A stretch of DNA of 64,000 nucleotides from Pholis gunnellus (lineage: Eukaryota; Chordata; Actinopteri; Perciformes; Pholidae). Shown one piece after another: positions 30,430-54,158 of the stretch (position 1 is the stretch's first letter; each line of letters begins with the position of its first letter). The stretch covers positions 11,911,016 through 11,975,015 of the forward strand of contig OU342822.1 in the NCBI GenBank assembly GCA_910591455.2, written 5' to 3'. Position numbers and translations under genes: made by a program. The notes under the pieces are model-generated. The model made no database searches. It worked only from the letters and a program-made list of their open reading frames with translations, and was not told the origin of the DNA.

Positions 30430-31734
30430 GTAACCTGCAATGACTCCTGTTGTAGAACTGTCCGTGGTGCTGAAATCAGGCTGCCTATCTTCCACTTATT
30501 TGGAAAGAGTAATCATATTTTAAGACTGTCAAGTATTCGTATTATGTTGGAGAAGTTGTTTCTGTTATTTTGTTGTAGCTTTGTTGAACAAGACTCTGCG
30601 CACTCACGTGTTTCTTATCTGTCATCAAAACAGCTGACGGAATGATTCTGAAGACAATTACCACCTGAGCTAAACAGCAGCGGTCTGTGCGCTATAAAAT
30701 GACTGACTATGATCCCCCCGGTCAGTTTTAAAGGATGCATGGCTGCGTGGGTCTTTGGTCGCCTTGAATTCTCCCCATTATTTGCTCTATGGAGCTTAGT
30801 GACTTCTCACTAAAGCCAATTGGTTTACGCCTGGTCGGTTAGGGGCCTGATAGCGGTGCATAAAAAAGATGGTAAAACTCGGAGACGACTATAGGAACAA
30901 CAAGATCGTACTGTAAATAGCAAAACTGGTGTTTATCATCTTAATGGACGAGCGCTATTGTTATTATAATTTTCACATCATTAAAATGTCAGCCCGAGTT
31001 GGAAAAATAAGAAGCAAAAGGTGAGCAACATGTTGTTTACACCGCAGTTGTGTTTCTACAGGTGTTTCTCATTGTTCAAAGACCACAACGGATGTCAAGA
31101 CATTTAGAGCCCACGTATTGTTTTGGAGTGACTTGTTGGACTCTCACTCGTTTCTCGTTGTTTAAGTCTATCCCATAGCATGTCAAGTATCTGCATACTG
31201 ATGCTGAGCTCCCCAAAAAAACAGATACACAATCCACTGGCCCCTTTGTTAACGTCATTTCATTGACTGTTGGAGGAGAAGAGAGTCACTAATACAAAAA
31301 AGTGAAAGAAGGCAACCCCGGCAACCATGATGTTGGTTATATTTGTGTAAAGGCTATCAGTGAATGAGGAGGATTAGGACGAGTTAAGGAGATTATGTCA
31401 CACATTCACCATTCACCCCACCCCGGCAGCCACCCACACACATGCGCACACTTAGAAATAACTAGAAATGGTATTGATCTGTGAGAATGTACACACGATT
31501 TCCAGTGCTAAAATTTAAGACACGTTGATTCTGCCTTTTGGCATGTGTAGTGTTTGATTTCTTAAATTAATTACCAGCAAAAGAAGTGGTCGTTAAGTAT
31601 GATAAATAATCCTTAAATCCGGAAAATGGTCACTTTGGAACAACACACTCCTCTCCACTTGCTTTCTATTTATTAACAACGTTTCGGTCACTACACTTTC
31701 ATCAGCTTGCTTTTTTTGTGGCCCCATAATAAAG

Positions 31735-32090
31735 GTGTATTGTAGCCTTTATTGTGTGAACTATTTATAAAAGGCATAAAAACACGATATGTGGCCATAA
31801 ACTTCTAATGGAGGACGAGGCTCTCCGTGGGTCCCTGCAGGGAAATCAAAGGAATATTATAGAGATTTCTCCTCAGGCTTGTTAGTCTCCAGCCTCGGCT
31901 GTTCGGCTAAAGGGAAGGCTGAAAGACACAACAATAGCTGATTGCAATTAACTACGCCTCTCCGCCTCGCCCCTGTCCGCTTAAATCGACACTTTGTGAG
32001 TCCATATGGCCTTTAGTGTACCGTGGGAATGAACACAATTAAAAGCAGAATATGGATTTCTGGAGTTACCCGGCGAAAGCACAGCAAGCT
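31735..32090. promoter_or_regulatory. Enhancer-like block about 2.1 kb upstream of nr2e1
   Basis: Repeat-free stretch with TAGCTGATTGCAATTAACTA, CATATGGCC, GGCCATAAAC and GTCCATATGGCCTTTAG. The last resembles a CArG-like or bHLH E-box (CATATG) context. Such a tight mix of cores next to a neural developmental gene suggests an enhancer. Confidence 0.4.
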
Positions 32091-33544
32091 GTCAAGGTCA
32101 GGGTGTCAGTGAGCGGGGCCCTGCAGCCCGGCCCGGCCCCGACCCACCGGACCGCCGGGCACGGGTATGGGAGGTGTGCACCATTAGTAACTGTAACCAT
32201 TTTCCTCAAGACAGTTGGTAAATTGATTGCTTGATGTGAAGGCATCATTACAAAAGAGATTCGTATGTAATTATTTATTTTATTAATACTACTTATTAGT
32301 AATATTATAATATTGTGTATTATCAAAGTGATTTTTTCTGCACAAGATGTTATCTTTTGTTATCTTGTTGGTGGCCAAAGTGTGAAGAGTGTTAAAACAA
32401 CAGCATAGGTCTATGCAGGAGAGAAGTCAAATGGATAAACAATAAGTAAAATATTAGGTGTGATGATGTTAGAACTGAAATTCACTTACTATCTTTATAA
32501 CTGCTAAGTAAGAGGTTATTATGAGTGTTGTTGTATCGTCACTTCTAAAGGCAGGATTATTTATTTATTTATGTATATATGTACTGTATATGTATTTTAG
32601 TTAACGTTTCCTTAAGCCATAATGTTTAAAACGCAGAAGAGAGAGTGCATTTTCTGTTTGGATATAGATTGTTTTTTAACTATATTGAATAAATTGCGTC
32701 TCTCGCGCAAAAAAAGCTTTTTATTTATCATTACATCACATGCAGGAGCCTCAGGTTTAACACGTGCAGGTTGAAAAACACTGTGATTAGCGAAGCTAGA
32801 AATGAGCTTTAAATTAACACATTGACAAAGGGAAAGACAAATTGCTGACATGCAGCAACCTTAGAAAATTAAAATTGAAAAGTATTCTTTATCAGTTATA
32901 TGTATGTAGCAATATGTTATTATAACAAACATTCAATTAATCATTAATGTAGCCAAAAGAAAAACAATTTATTCCTCAGCTATTTGACAGTTGTGACTGA
33001 TCAGTGTCTAGTGGGCCAACACATTCCCAAGCACTTAGCCATGAATCTTAAGGACTGCATGTGTAACCAGACACACTTATGGAGGAAATGAGGAGCACTG
33101 ACACTTTTCTATTATTTCTGAGCCCCATAACCACCCCACCCCTCTAGTAGCCTCTTAGTAATCAAACAATATAACTCAGCATTCCTGATATTGTTTATGG
33201 TCATAACTGCAACTTGTCTGAAGCAACGTCTTGAATTCAGCTCCATTTGTGCTTTTATTTCGAATAGACCATGCATACTGTGATATTTAGAATTGTGTTT
33301 TTAGATACGGTTTATATTGGCATTATTAATGCTCAAGTCTTTTGAGTTGGTTATTGGGAGAAGTGCCCCCTAAATGAATGAATCTGGAGCTAAAACAAAT
33401 CTAAATGTAGCAGAAATGATGCGTGCAACACGTGTTTTTTTGCTTGCAATGCCTCTTGATCCATGAGCAAGGCACTGCCCATAACTTGCAAGCGCATTCA
33501 CACGATCACTCACACATACACAGACACACTCGCTCACACGCCAG

Positions 33545-33552
33545 TGACGTCA
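33545..33552. promoter_or_regulatory. Full CRE palindrome TGACGTCA near the nr2e1 promoter
   Basis: A perfect 8-base cAMP-response element about 590 bases upstream of the nr2e1 ATG, in DNA likely to be the promoter or 5' UTR. Confidence 0.45.
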
Positions 33553-34137
33553 GGCTGGAGTTTGGAGTAGAAAGCCAAGTGGATGAAGGAAGTGGAGATC
33601 TCCACCCTCCAGCCTCCCCCTGACACTTCTCATAAATATTACCGAGGCTTATTTGAGGATCTCGTACCACAAAGTCACACCGTGTCCTGGTTTTAGCAAG
33701 CTTGCGCCCGTCAGAATATCCAAAAATTGCTTTTTCTTTCTCCACATCGGGTTGGCACCGTCGGAAGCGCTCCGGGCTGCGTTTTTCCAACTCCAACTTT
33801 ATGCACCGGCTGTTGCTCCCAGAGCTGGAGGGCTACTGTCGCCGTTAACCGGTCGCTACAGTCCGGTTCTCCTTCCGTACAGGGACCCTGCACATCGGAG
33901 GCGAAGATTGTCTGATACAATGTGCAATCGTGTGTCTTAATTTGGGCTCGGCGTTCGGCGATCTACTTTGTCAAGTTGGGCAATTCGGGACATTGACTTG
34001 CCGATCTCATCGCCGCCGGTAAAGACGTCAAGGAAAGTGCTGTGGTCTCACGAGTTTGATTGTTTTTGTCAGCAAGAACAAGAAGAGAAAGAGGACATTT
34101 TTCATTCTCAACTTTGTTATTAAGTCGAGTGTTCACG

Positions 34138-36437
34138 ATGAGCAAACCCGCGGGCTCAACAAGTGGCTGTCTGGATATTCTGAATGTCAAATCAAGTAAG
34201 TGTTCTCTTTCCTGATGCTCCTGTAGAATATTGAGTAGCCCGGTGTGTTAGAACAAGTGGTCTATAATGGACCTCTCTCTGACATGTAAAACATGAACAT
34301 AAAGCATGCTGCACACTGACTGCACGCACCCGAGCTTCACTACAATAATGAAGTCGGCTCGTTCCTCACGGTGTTGCAGAAATGCGAGAAGTGATCCGTG
34401 GGGAATAGCTGTTTCTTTTCCCGAGTAGGCTACATACACAGTTGGCTGCGTAAACTCTGTGTCCATGACCGATAATTACATCACTTAAGATGGAAACATA
34501 CTTTTTGTGAAGTTGACCAAGTTTTCAGAAGGAAAAGAAATAATAGCCATGCTCCAAGATGCCACTTGTTGCCGGTAACCTAATTGAGCAACTTCTATAA
34601 AAGAGTATAAAAAGCGAGATATTTAATCACTGATAATATACGATTTTAAAGCCTGTAGATTCTTCTCTTACTGCATTGCTGGTTTGCTATTTTAGATAAC
34701 TTAATCAACTGCGCTTATCTGTCTGCTACCGTGCATTTCTGTACTACTATAAAAACAAACGTATCTATATATTAATCACAAATGCGTTCAGTGGTTTTTA
34801 ATGCAATTGTTGTTGCAATTTTTTTGTGGTATTGAAGATTTTCTAGTGGTTTAAGGTTTGACATTAAATGTAAGGTTTTTTTCTTAACCTTTGCAGTCTC
34901 TGTTAGGCCTCACAATACATCTCAAATTAAATTGCAGTTAGCTATAGGCCTAAAGTATAGATTATTCTTGTGTTTCAAAAGATAGGGCATTTCTATAAAT
35001 TGCACATTTGCCTGTGTGTCTCTTTCAGTATCGTTTACCTTGTTCACACGTGTTATTCACGTCAAACTGTTGCTTCTGTGCTTTGTATCCTGCAAGTGGT
35101 TAAATGTGTTCAGATTTGGCTGATCATAACCAAAATGTTTAAAATTTCAATAAAAGAAAGAAAACTACAACATTACAACCACTGTCATCTCAGTTCTCAC
35201 CCACATTATGGGTGGTCAGTAAAAACATTTCCTTCAAACTTTATTTCCAGTTCTTTTGGCCATGATGGTGATTACGTTAATAGAATATGCCATATATCTT
35301 CTAGCAATTACTCAACACAATGGAGACGAATTGGACCCCCACAGCGGGAAATTAAATACATTTCCCCCCTTCACAACAAAATTATGCGCCATTTTATTTA
35401 ATTGACTCTCAGCAATCTACAGTTTAAATAAAAGAAAATCTTTTGAATTTACATTTTGGGCACGTTCATTTATCTTCAATTTGAATACGTTTAAAACTTT
35501 TATTTTGGGGGTGCGCAAATGAACTTGACTTGCTGAGCTTTGGTTCATTAAATATCTGTTAATCTGAAATTTACTCCAATAGTCAACATTTTTATCATTC
35601 ATTTATTCAATTATGGATTCTACTTGGCCTATCGACAACTACAAGTGGGGATATAACTTATTCAAGCCTACAGCAGTTGATTTTTTATAATTACTCCCGT
35701 GATGAAAAGATGACTTTTAACATGCCAAATAAACTCTTTCGAGGCATAAATGCTACATAAAAAGGTTCTTTATATCTTATTGCAATTACACGGCTGTGGC
35801 CAACAGTTAAATAGCCAACATGGCCTTCTGATTCTTAATAATCTGGCAATTGAAGCCCTATAACTCTCCTCCTGAAGTCATTGTTTTTGCTGCTCAGTAG
35901 TTATTCCCATGCTACCCTTTTTGACGGGTCACTGGTGAATCAATGAGCAGGTGGCAAAACGTCAGTGTAATTACATAGACGGCTTTTCCCTCCAGAATAA
36001 AAAAAGACTCTCTCATTTGCATACAAATATACTTCTTTTTAATAGATTTGAATACAAAATCTTCACACAAAAAAATCACATTTTTTCATCTACACCGGGG
36101 TCGATTTACATACACTTCATTTGAGTTGGTGAAACGAGTTGGTGCGCATTATTCTCATGGTGCAGTGTCACTCCCTAATCCTGGGGCCTATAGACCTGCG
36201 GAATAAAGCAGCTGTCGAGTCCCATTATGAAGGGGAGTTGGCAGCTTGTCGAGATCCAGGCAGTCAGACGAGGTTCAATGGGGGAAAATCATTAAGTTAA
36301 CACTTTCCCCTAATGTCTCCATTGTGCGCCCTGGGGCCATTGTTTTAGAGAGCTCAGATATGACGCTTCCCACCGGACTTTATTCTTGAAATGTGCGCCG
36401 TGAATTCCCATGCTCGGCCGAAGTGCGGGGCGCTGTC

Positions 36438-36476
<39 letters not shown>

Positions 36477-39400
36477 TGTGCGTCAGACAAAAAAAAGTAA
36501 TTTGTAGGGCGATTTGTCCATAGCTCCACAGTGAAAAGTCTAAAACGAGTTCATTTTGTGGGATTACTGTATACGTCCACAGGGCCAATTTAAGCAGCTG
36601 GTCTCACTTTACTGAACTACAGAACTCAACTCCAAAACTCTGTAAAGCAACCACCTTCTCAAGTTTTGTATCAACTTTAGAAATTGTTCTTGCAATTTAT
36701 CCAGATGTTTAATATTCACTATAAGCAATAGTCACAATTTGACATGACATTTTATTCATTTAAATGTAAGGTTTTGTTCAGGGAATGGTGTCTTATTTAA
36801 AGTTTGGGCCTTTCTCAGGTCGGATTTTGGACATCCCATGCAAAGTGTGCGGAGACCGCAGCTCGGGGAAACACTATGGTGTTTACGCCTGTGACGGCTG
36901 CTCGGGATTCTTCAAGAGGAGCATCCGCAGAAACAGGACGTACGTCTGTAAATCTGGCTCTCAGGTGAGGCCTCCTCCTTATTTCTTATATATCCTAATG
37001 TATGTCCTATAGGCTGCGTTATCCTCCTTTCCATGTATGTGCGACAAAGGTGCAGACTTTATAAGTTAGTACATTTTTGATTGTGTCGTTATGCACTATT
37101 TTGGGGAGAATCAAGCAAGTTGAGATGGAAGCAATCACAGACAATTGTAGTGATCTATGCCTATTAATACACTCAGTGATATTTAATCAGAAATCTACAT
37201 CCACTGCACTTGTACCAAGATATAATTGTATTCTCACTGTTATCAGAAGCAGGATTTAAGTGACTGGACGTTCCTGATCCTCATCACAAAAAAAACATTA
37301 CGAGCTTTACGCACGGAATGCGTATTTTACGCGCATATTCTATTTGCTTTTCCCTTCTGGTGCCGTATTAAGTCTCATTTGGTGAGCCTAATTGTGTCAT
37401 GCCTGGACCATTAAGTATTGGGCTAAACATCGCGCTGCTATAATATAACAGATGTAATCCAATCTAATGTGATGACTCGAAGGCGAGGATTTAGGCAGCA
37501 GAGGGCGGGATAGAGTACTTATCCTCCGGGATGAGGCCGCACTGGAGCCGCAGGGGAGCAGGTCGATAATAGCTCGATCTCTCACCTGGAGATTGGCCTC
37601 CCAGGAAGATAATAGCAAGAAGCCTTCGGTCGTGCAAGATGAGAGAAATTCAACTGATGGATATTTCTCCCTTTCTCTCTCAGGGTGGCTGTCCCGTGGA
37701 CAAAACTCACAGAAACCAGTGCCGAGCGTGCCGTTTGAAAAAGTGTCTAGAAGTGAACATGAATAAAGACGGTAAATGGGTGTAATTGAATTATCACTTT
37801 GGCCATTGACACGCCATGCAGTGACCTTTGGTTTGGAGTCGGGCAACCCGCATGGAAAAGTGTATTAATGCTGTTTATGAAGGCTAAAAATAAGTAACAG
37901 GTTGATAATTAGGCTACCTTATCTTGTTATCTTGTTTTAAACGGAATGTTATTACACGCTGTATTGATAGATTACATCTTTCAAGCAAACAAAACATGCA
38001 ATTTAACTCCCTAATTTCAGGAACACTTATATTTAGTTAAATAAAATAAACTAGTCACTATAGTTTTTGAAAATATATATAAAATATAAAATTCAAACAA
38101 GCCATTCACTCTAGCAGAGGTCATTCCTTCACGTTGTGTCCTCGCTGTCCCGTTTCACAGCTGTTCAACACGAGAGGGGCCCCCGGACGTCCACCATCCG
38201 CAAACAAGTCGCCCTATATTTCCGAGGCCACAAAGAGGTGAACGGATCATCGACCCATTTCCCGGGATCCTCTCTGGCCGGCCCTCCCTTCTTCACCACG
38301 GTCACGCAACTGGAGCCTCACAACCTGGAGATGAGCGGAGTAGCCACCACACCGGAAAGACAAGCCATCGTGGGTCTGGCACAGCCCACCCCGAAGGTAT
38401 ATTTTGTACGTTTTTTTCTTTCCTTCCAGTTTTACATAGCTATACGTTATAAGTAGCTTTCTACCTCCAAATATTTAGTTGCAGTGTACCAATAAATCTG
38501 TGCTTTCTTTAGAGTTTTCACTTGAAATGTAAAGCATTTCATGTAATGTTTTGAATTATCAGAATATAACATTCCTTTAATAATTTTTCATGCTCCGTGG
38601 ATATTTGTTTTATAGCCTTCCAAAATGTTATTATAGGATTACAGTTTTCTCCGTCAGGGTTAGAAGTTGAAATTCTTGTCCTGATTTAGCAGCAAATCCG
38701 CCTATTTCGTATTTAGTAATCCACCACAAGTAACACTAATGATTATAAAACCAGGTGCTGGGGCTTGGAATTTGACCTTTGTTGTTCACCACTCTGTAAA
38801 CTGTGTTTCATTCTAACATAAACTGATGATGGTGATGATGACAATCTCTGTTTTACTTCCTCCAGTATCCCCATGAAGTCAGCGGCACCCCCCTGTACCT
38901 CTACGAGGTGGCGACGGAGTCTGTGTGCGAGTCAGCGGCGCGCCTCCTTTTCATGAGCATCAAGTGGGCAAAGAGTGTTCCCGCATTCTCCACTCTCCCC
39001 TTATCTGACCAGGTACGCTTTGGAGCCCACATATTATTCCGTAGGGCCTTTTAACACGAGCCACAGCCAAGACAAAAAAAACTGGCAGGAGTCGATTCGG
39101 TCCCCAACTGACGTTTAAGATATTTTGATTTGATTACATTTCAGTTTCAAATATTTTACGTAAAATGATGTTAAAAGCTGGGGTATTCCCAAGCATTACC
39201 AAACGAACTATCCTATGCGCAACATAAATAAATACCCATCATTACGCACAAGTTACTACTGCATTGGTACCTTATAAGAAAGGCTTGACATCTATAATCA
39301 ATATCTTCATTGTGGTGTGCAGTTTAACACAACTATTCCTCTCTGCAGCTGATTCTGTTGGAGGACGCTTGGAGGGAATTGTTTGTTCTGGGTATCGCGC

Positions 39401-40436
39401 AATGGGCCATTCCGGTGGACTCTACTACTCTTCTTGCCGTTTCAGGTAAGGTTATCAAGGCACAAAGCTTATCCGACTACAGATCACTGACAGGTCTCAC
39501 TGACTGCATATCATTTTGTCCTGCATAATGACATTGTCTCCATATTTATTCGTAGGAATGAACACCGAAAACACAGAGTCTCAGCGGATGAATAAGATCA
39601 TATCTGAGATACAAGCACTTCAAGAGGTGGTAACCAGATTCAGACAGATGCGTCTCGATGCCACAGAGTTCGCCTGTTTGAAATGTATCGTGACATTTAA
39701 AGCCGGTGAGTGCTGCTGTCTTAACGGGCATTTTACCATTTTCTCATTTACCGGAAGTTGTTATTTCCACTCAAATGCCCTGAAGCTTCTGCTGCCTAAA
39801 CTCAACTCTGGAGAAGGAAGAGGAATTGGAGCAAAAGTTATTTTAGCAATTAATGCATGTCACTATTCGTGTAATACACCTTTTTGATAGCCAAAACCCT
39901 TCCTCTGTCTTATAGTTCCGACCCATGGCAACACAGAGTTAAGAAGTTTCCGCAACGCCAGCGCCATTGCTGCACTACAAGACGAGGCACAGCTCACTCT
40001 CAACAGTTACATACACACCAGGTAAAATCAATCAATCAATCAATCATGTCAGGCCTATGTTGAACCGCCTCCTGCAAGTATTAGCAGCCAGAGTCATTAT
40101 GAAGAGAATAAGGCAATAAGCCACTGTAATTGTGAACAGGTGCGACGGCTGAACATCGTTTTTAATTAGCAGCCATTTGTCACAGGTGTGCGTTAATTGG
40201 ATAGGCTTTATCATATACTCTGCTTATAGAACCGGAGAGAGGCGCTGTTCTTGACCCCAGTAATGTGTTTCAGATACCCGACTCAGCCGTGCCGCTTCGG
40301 AAAGCTGCTCCTGCTCCTGCCGGCGCTCCGCTCGGTGGGTCCGTCCACCATAGAGGAGGTGTTCTTCAAGAAGACCATCGGCAACGTTCCCATCACCAGG
40401 CTCCTCTCCGACATGTACAAGTCCAGCGATATATGA
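34138..40436 (+). CDS. nr2e1: Nuclear receptor TLX / tailless (9 exons)
   Basis: TLX is an orphan nuclear receptor that represses differentiation genes and maintains neural and retinal stem cells. Exons: 34138-34195, 36819-36964, 37684-37771, 38161-38396, 38866-39012, 39349-39445, 39556-39705, 39916-40021, 40274-40436. They sum to 1191 bases, an intact frame of 396 residues; an alternative exon 1 donor after 34162 gives 385, the human length. Parts seen: two-zinc-finger DNA-binding domain from CKVCGDRSSGKHYGVYACDG (exon 2) to QCRACRLKKCLEVNMNKD (exon 3), including the P-box CDGCSG particular to the TLX type; hinge with HERGPRTSTIRKQVALYFRG (exon 4); ligand-binding domain from YEVATESVCESAARLLFMSI to the end FKKTIGNVPITRLLSDMYKS (exons 5-9). 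Start: MSKPAGSTS matches the vertebrate N-terminus. It is followed by snx3 in opposite orientation, as in human. Confidence 0.98.
36090..36350. promoter_or_regulatory. Enhancer-like block in nr2e1 intron 1
   Basis: Repeat-free block containing CATTATGAAGGGGAG, AATCATTAAGTTAACAC and two SOX-type motifs CCATTGT 18 bases apart (36319-36325, 36337-36343). It lies about 500 bases before exon 2 and ends just before a TG microsatellite. Confidence 0.4.
36440..36481. repeat. TG microsatellite in nr2e1 intron 1
   Basis: About 20 TG units with one TA interruption. Confidence 0.9.
40026..40045. repeat. (AATC)5 microsatellite
   Basis: Five AATC units directly after the donor of nr2e1 exon 8. Confidence 0.85.
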
Positions 40437-41271
40437 ATTCTCGCTACCTGGAAAAGACTTTAACTGAAGGCCCAGAGACCCACACAGCAGTCGGCAGAAC
40501 GTCAAATCATGGCGGGTGTAACCGTGGGTTGAATTATTGCTGAGCACACAATCTATTAGGCTGTCTTAAAGTAGCCTATTGAGGCCTATGCTCTGACTGC
40601 AACACCGCCGGATTTCACCAAGTAGCCTGTTAACAGTCGCTCTAGTTAAAGAATAGCCTGTAACTTTCATTAGAATGACCTGTGTGAAACTCAACACGTG
40701 CAGTCTCCGGTGTGGGCACAGGCAGCCCGTCGTGTTTAAATATCGCCTAAAGACTCTGGAGAGTATCTGACAAGTATGTCTGACAAAGAAATGTTATATA
40801 TTAAGAAGTTTTTCGAGTGTCTGTGAGACCAATGAGCTTGACGACCAATTCAGTCTTTTATTGCTGTGATCAATCCCAATGGAGGAAACCAAAAGAAAAG
40901 GAAAAAAAAAGATGACGCATGCGTAATGGGGGATGTGAATCGCTGTCCCTCGATCTGGTGCTGAAACCAAATGCACGGGGCAAAGAAGAACTCTATGAAG
41001 ATTTAGGGGGAAAAGACGTTTACAAGACATGCTTGCATTGCCTCCCGACTGTAAGACTACATTCATCTGAAGATGGTGTTTGTATTTAAGTGGTAACTGT
41101 CCTTTATGTGTTGGTGTGTCCTGTTTGAGGCTGTTTTAGGTCGAATTTCTGAAGTTAGGCACTAACACTGGATAAAAATATTCAGCACTTGGAAATGTTT
41201 TTGTGGCCTGTGATGTTTTTATTCTGTTGTAAATATTTGGAGTTAACACCATTTAGAGTTGTAACCGAGAG

Positions 41272-41277
41272 AATAAA
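41272..41277 (+). terminator. Poly(A) signal of nr2e1
   Basis: Canonical AATAAA 836 bases after the nr2e1 stop, the first good signal in the 3' UTR. Confidence 0.5.
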
Positions 41278-41299
41278 AACACTGAACTAAACTGCTCTT

Positions 41300-42700
41300 A
41301 AATAACCTAGATATAAAACTACCAGCTGAAACGTAATGGTGATGCTCCTCTCAGATCTACATTTTGTTATTAATGTAATTTTCAAAAGATGTGTTGATAA
41401 ATAAATTTATCTACCACCAAATTAGCTGGAACCAAGTTACAAAAAAAAGGCATTTCAGAGCCATGCATTTGATCAGCCTCAATGTTGACTGTCACATTTA
41501 TAAGCTTTAGGGTGGCACACAAATTAAGTGATTACAGAGTGTAAATAGTTCATGTAAATTCACCAAAAGTATTAGTATGAAGAAGTACAGATCAAGTACT
41601 GTTTTGCTTTCAGAGAGGCTAATCAGGCCCTCAGGGTACAAGCGAACAATCACTATATATTATCAGTAAAGTCTGACTTGATCATAATAAATCTTGCATT
41701 AAACAATCAAGTCATTCATTACATAGGGATTACCTGTGCATGTGTTTAGCACCCTTATTATAAAGGGTTACTGATTCCCCTTTAGAAGTAGCCTACTCTA
41801 TTCTAAACACTCAGGACAGTTTAAATAAACTCTGGTCATATAACTTTTTTTTGATTAAAATGACAGATTATGTATTCATTAAAAAAGTAATGTAACAATA
41901 CATTTGGGGTTAGCTGTAATGGTTGTGGCAGCTTGTTTGAAAGGTCAACAGTCCAAATCAACATATGTAATTTTGCAATGGAGACATTTCACCTATTTTA
42001 TTGGAAAATCTTCAAAATAAACAAAAATGGCACAGCAGTATACAAATCTCAAAATGCATATAACCAGTAGAAATACTGCAGTTCCCTCTGTGTAAATTAC
42101 TTCTTTCGTACTAGAAAATCATTGTGATAACTGGGCAGGTGCTGGTCGATACACACACACATGCTTCCTTTTTGAGAGAGGATCAACCAAGTGTGATTTG
42201 AGAGTAAAGGCCCATCAAATATATGTGCGTGTGTGTGTGTGTTTAGTTGCTAATTATGGTGCGCAACATGCCAGTATTGGATATATATATGATAGGAAAC
42301 TCTGTGGGTTTGACTCAAGAGCTTTGCATACACAGAACGCTCATTAAATGTTTTTATATAAATGAATATATTCAAGACATAGCTAAATGATAAATACATA
42401 ATATATCCATGTTAGTGGCATTTCCAGACATAAAAAGAAATCACGATAAATTACTGTCAACCACAGTTATGTGTCGAACATTCTTGACTCCAATTAGAAA
42501 GTGAAAACAAACACCAATAAGGGTCACTAATTTAACTAAAGGACGTGAACAATAGTATGTTGGAGGGCGGGGAGGGGACGTTGTCATTGAAATGTTTATT
42601 GTCAGAGAAACCTGGAGCAGTGAAGAGCGCTTTGGGTTGTGGGGCCAAGCTGGACTGAGTAGGGCCGAGTCAGACCATGCCAAGCAGAGCCATCTTTGTT
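41300..42700. other. Tail-to-tail interval between nr2e1 and snx3
   Basis: AT-rich, with no coding stretch recognised. Probably 3' UTR of both genes plus a short spacer. Confidence 0.5.
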
Positions 42701-42704
42701 TCTT

Positions 42705-53271
<10,567 letters not shown>

Positions 53272-54158
53272 TTCTCCCCTGTCTTTCGAGCAGCTGGAAT
53301 AGTCAGTTAAGTTAGCCAGAATACAAATAAATACATCCCGTTGGTGACCTTCAAATTAAAATATTTGGTGGATGATATTTCCGCGTAATAGGAAATAAAG
53401 ACGGTAAAGCGCATAATATCATACAAGTGTCTGTATTTATAGATACCATATATTATATATGTACTTTTCAACGTGATTAAAACGCTAACACATCTAAAAA
53501 GTATAAGAGTACCTTTGATGCTGAAGGCAAATGAGGAGACTTCCGGTATTATTCTGTGCCTCACTATCGCGAGCTTGAAAGGCCAGGGCGCTGCACTTCC
53601 GATCAGCTGAGGTTCAGCTGACGCTCCTCGGCCAACAGACACTCGGTTTGTTTACAACCTGCCAGCCAGCACATTGGCCATAATCACGTTTTTATATAAC
53701 ATATATATAACATAACTGCAATTGTTTTAATTGTATAATCGGACAAAGCGTGCGTTGCAATGTAAAGTTATTGCTTCTAAGATCAACATAATTTAAGTGC
53801 TTCTGGACTTAATACTCAAAATATTGATTATTATAACAAACGTTACTTAGAAAACGACAATCAGAATATATATTCGTAATAATAAACAAGTACATAGTAT
53901 ATTAACCTGCCCATTTATGGGTGATTTTATAAGTAAGGCTTTTATTTCTACATGTCTTACTTTATTATTTAATTTATTTACCATTTACCAGTCCTTTATT
54001 TACTTATTATATAGCGGATTTATTCCTCATAGTTTACATGCCTGAATTTCAATAAATCAGTCGGAAAAGTGTTATCTCTGATTAAACGTATTCAAGACAT
54101 GCCATGCTTGTCATCTGTCAAATGATTGTCAATAAAGTTGTGAGCGTTTTGAAACATC
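53272..54158. promoter_or_regulatory. Head-to-head promoter interval of snx3 and afg1l
   Basis: Only 887 bases separate the two start codons, which point away from each other. The interval holds an ETS/GABPA site ACTTCCGGT (53539-53547), a CGCGAG phrase near 53567-53573 and a second TTCCG core near 53597. The afg1l start ATGGCGGC, preceded by CATC, also resembles a YY1 site. It may act as a bidirectional promoter, but 887 bases also leave room for two separate ones. Confidence 0.5.
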
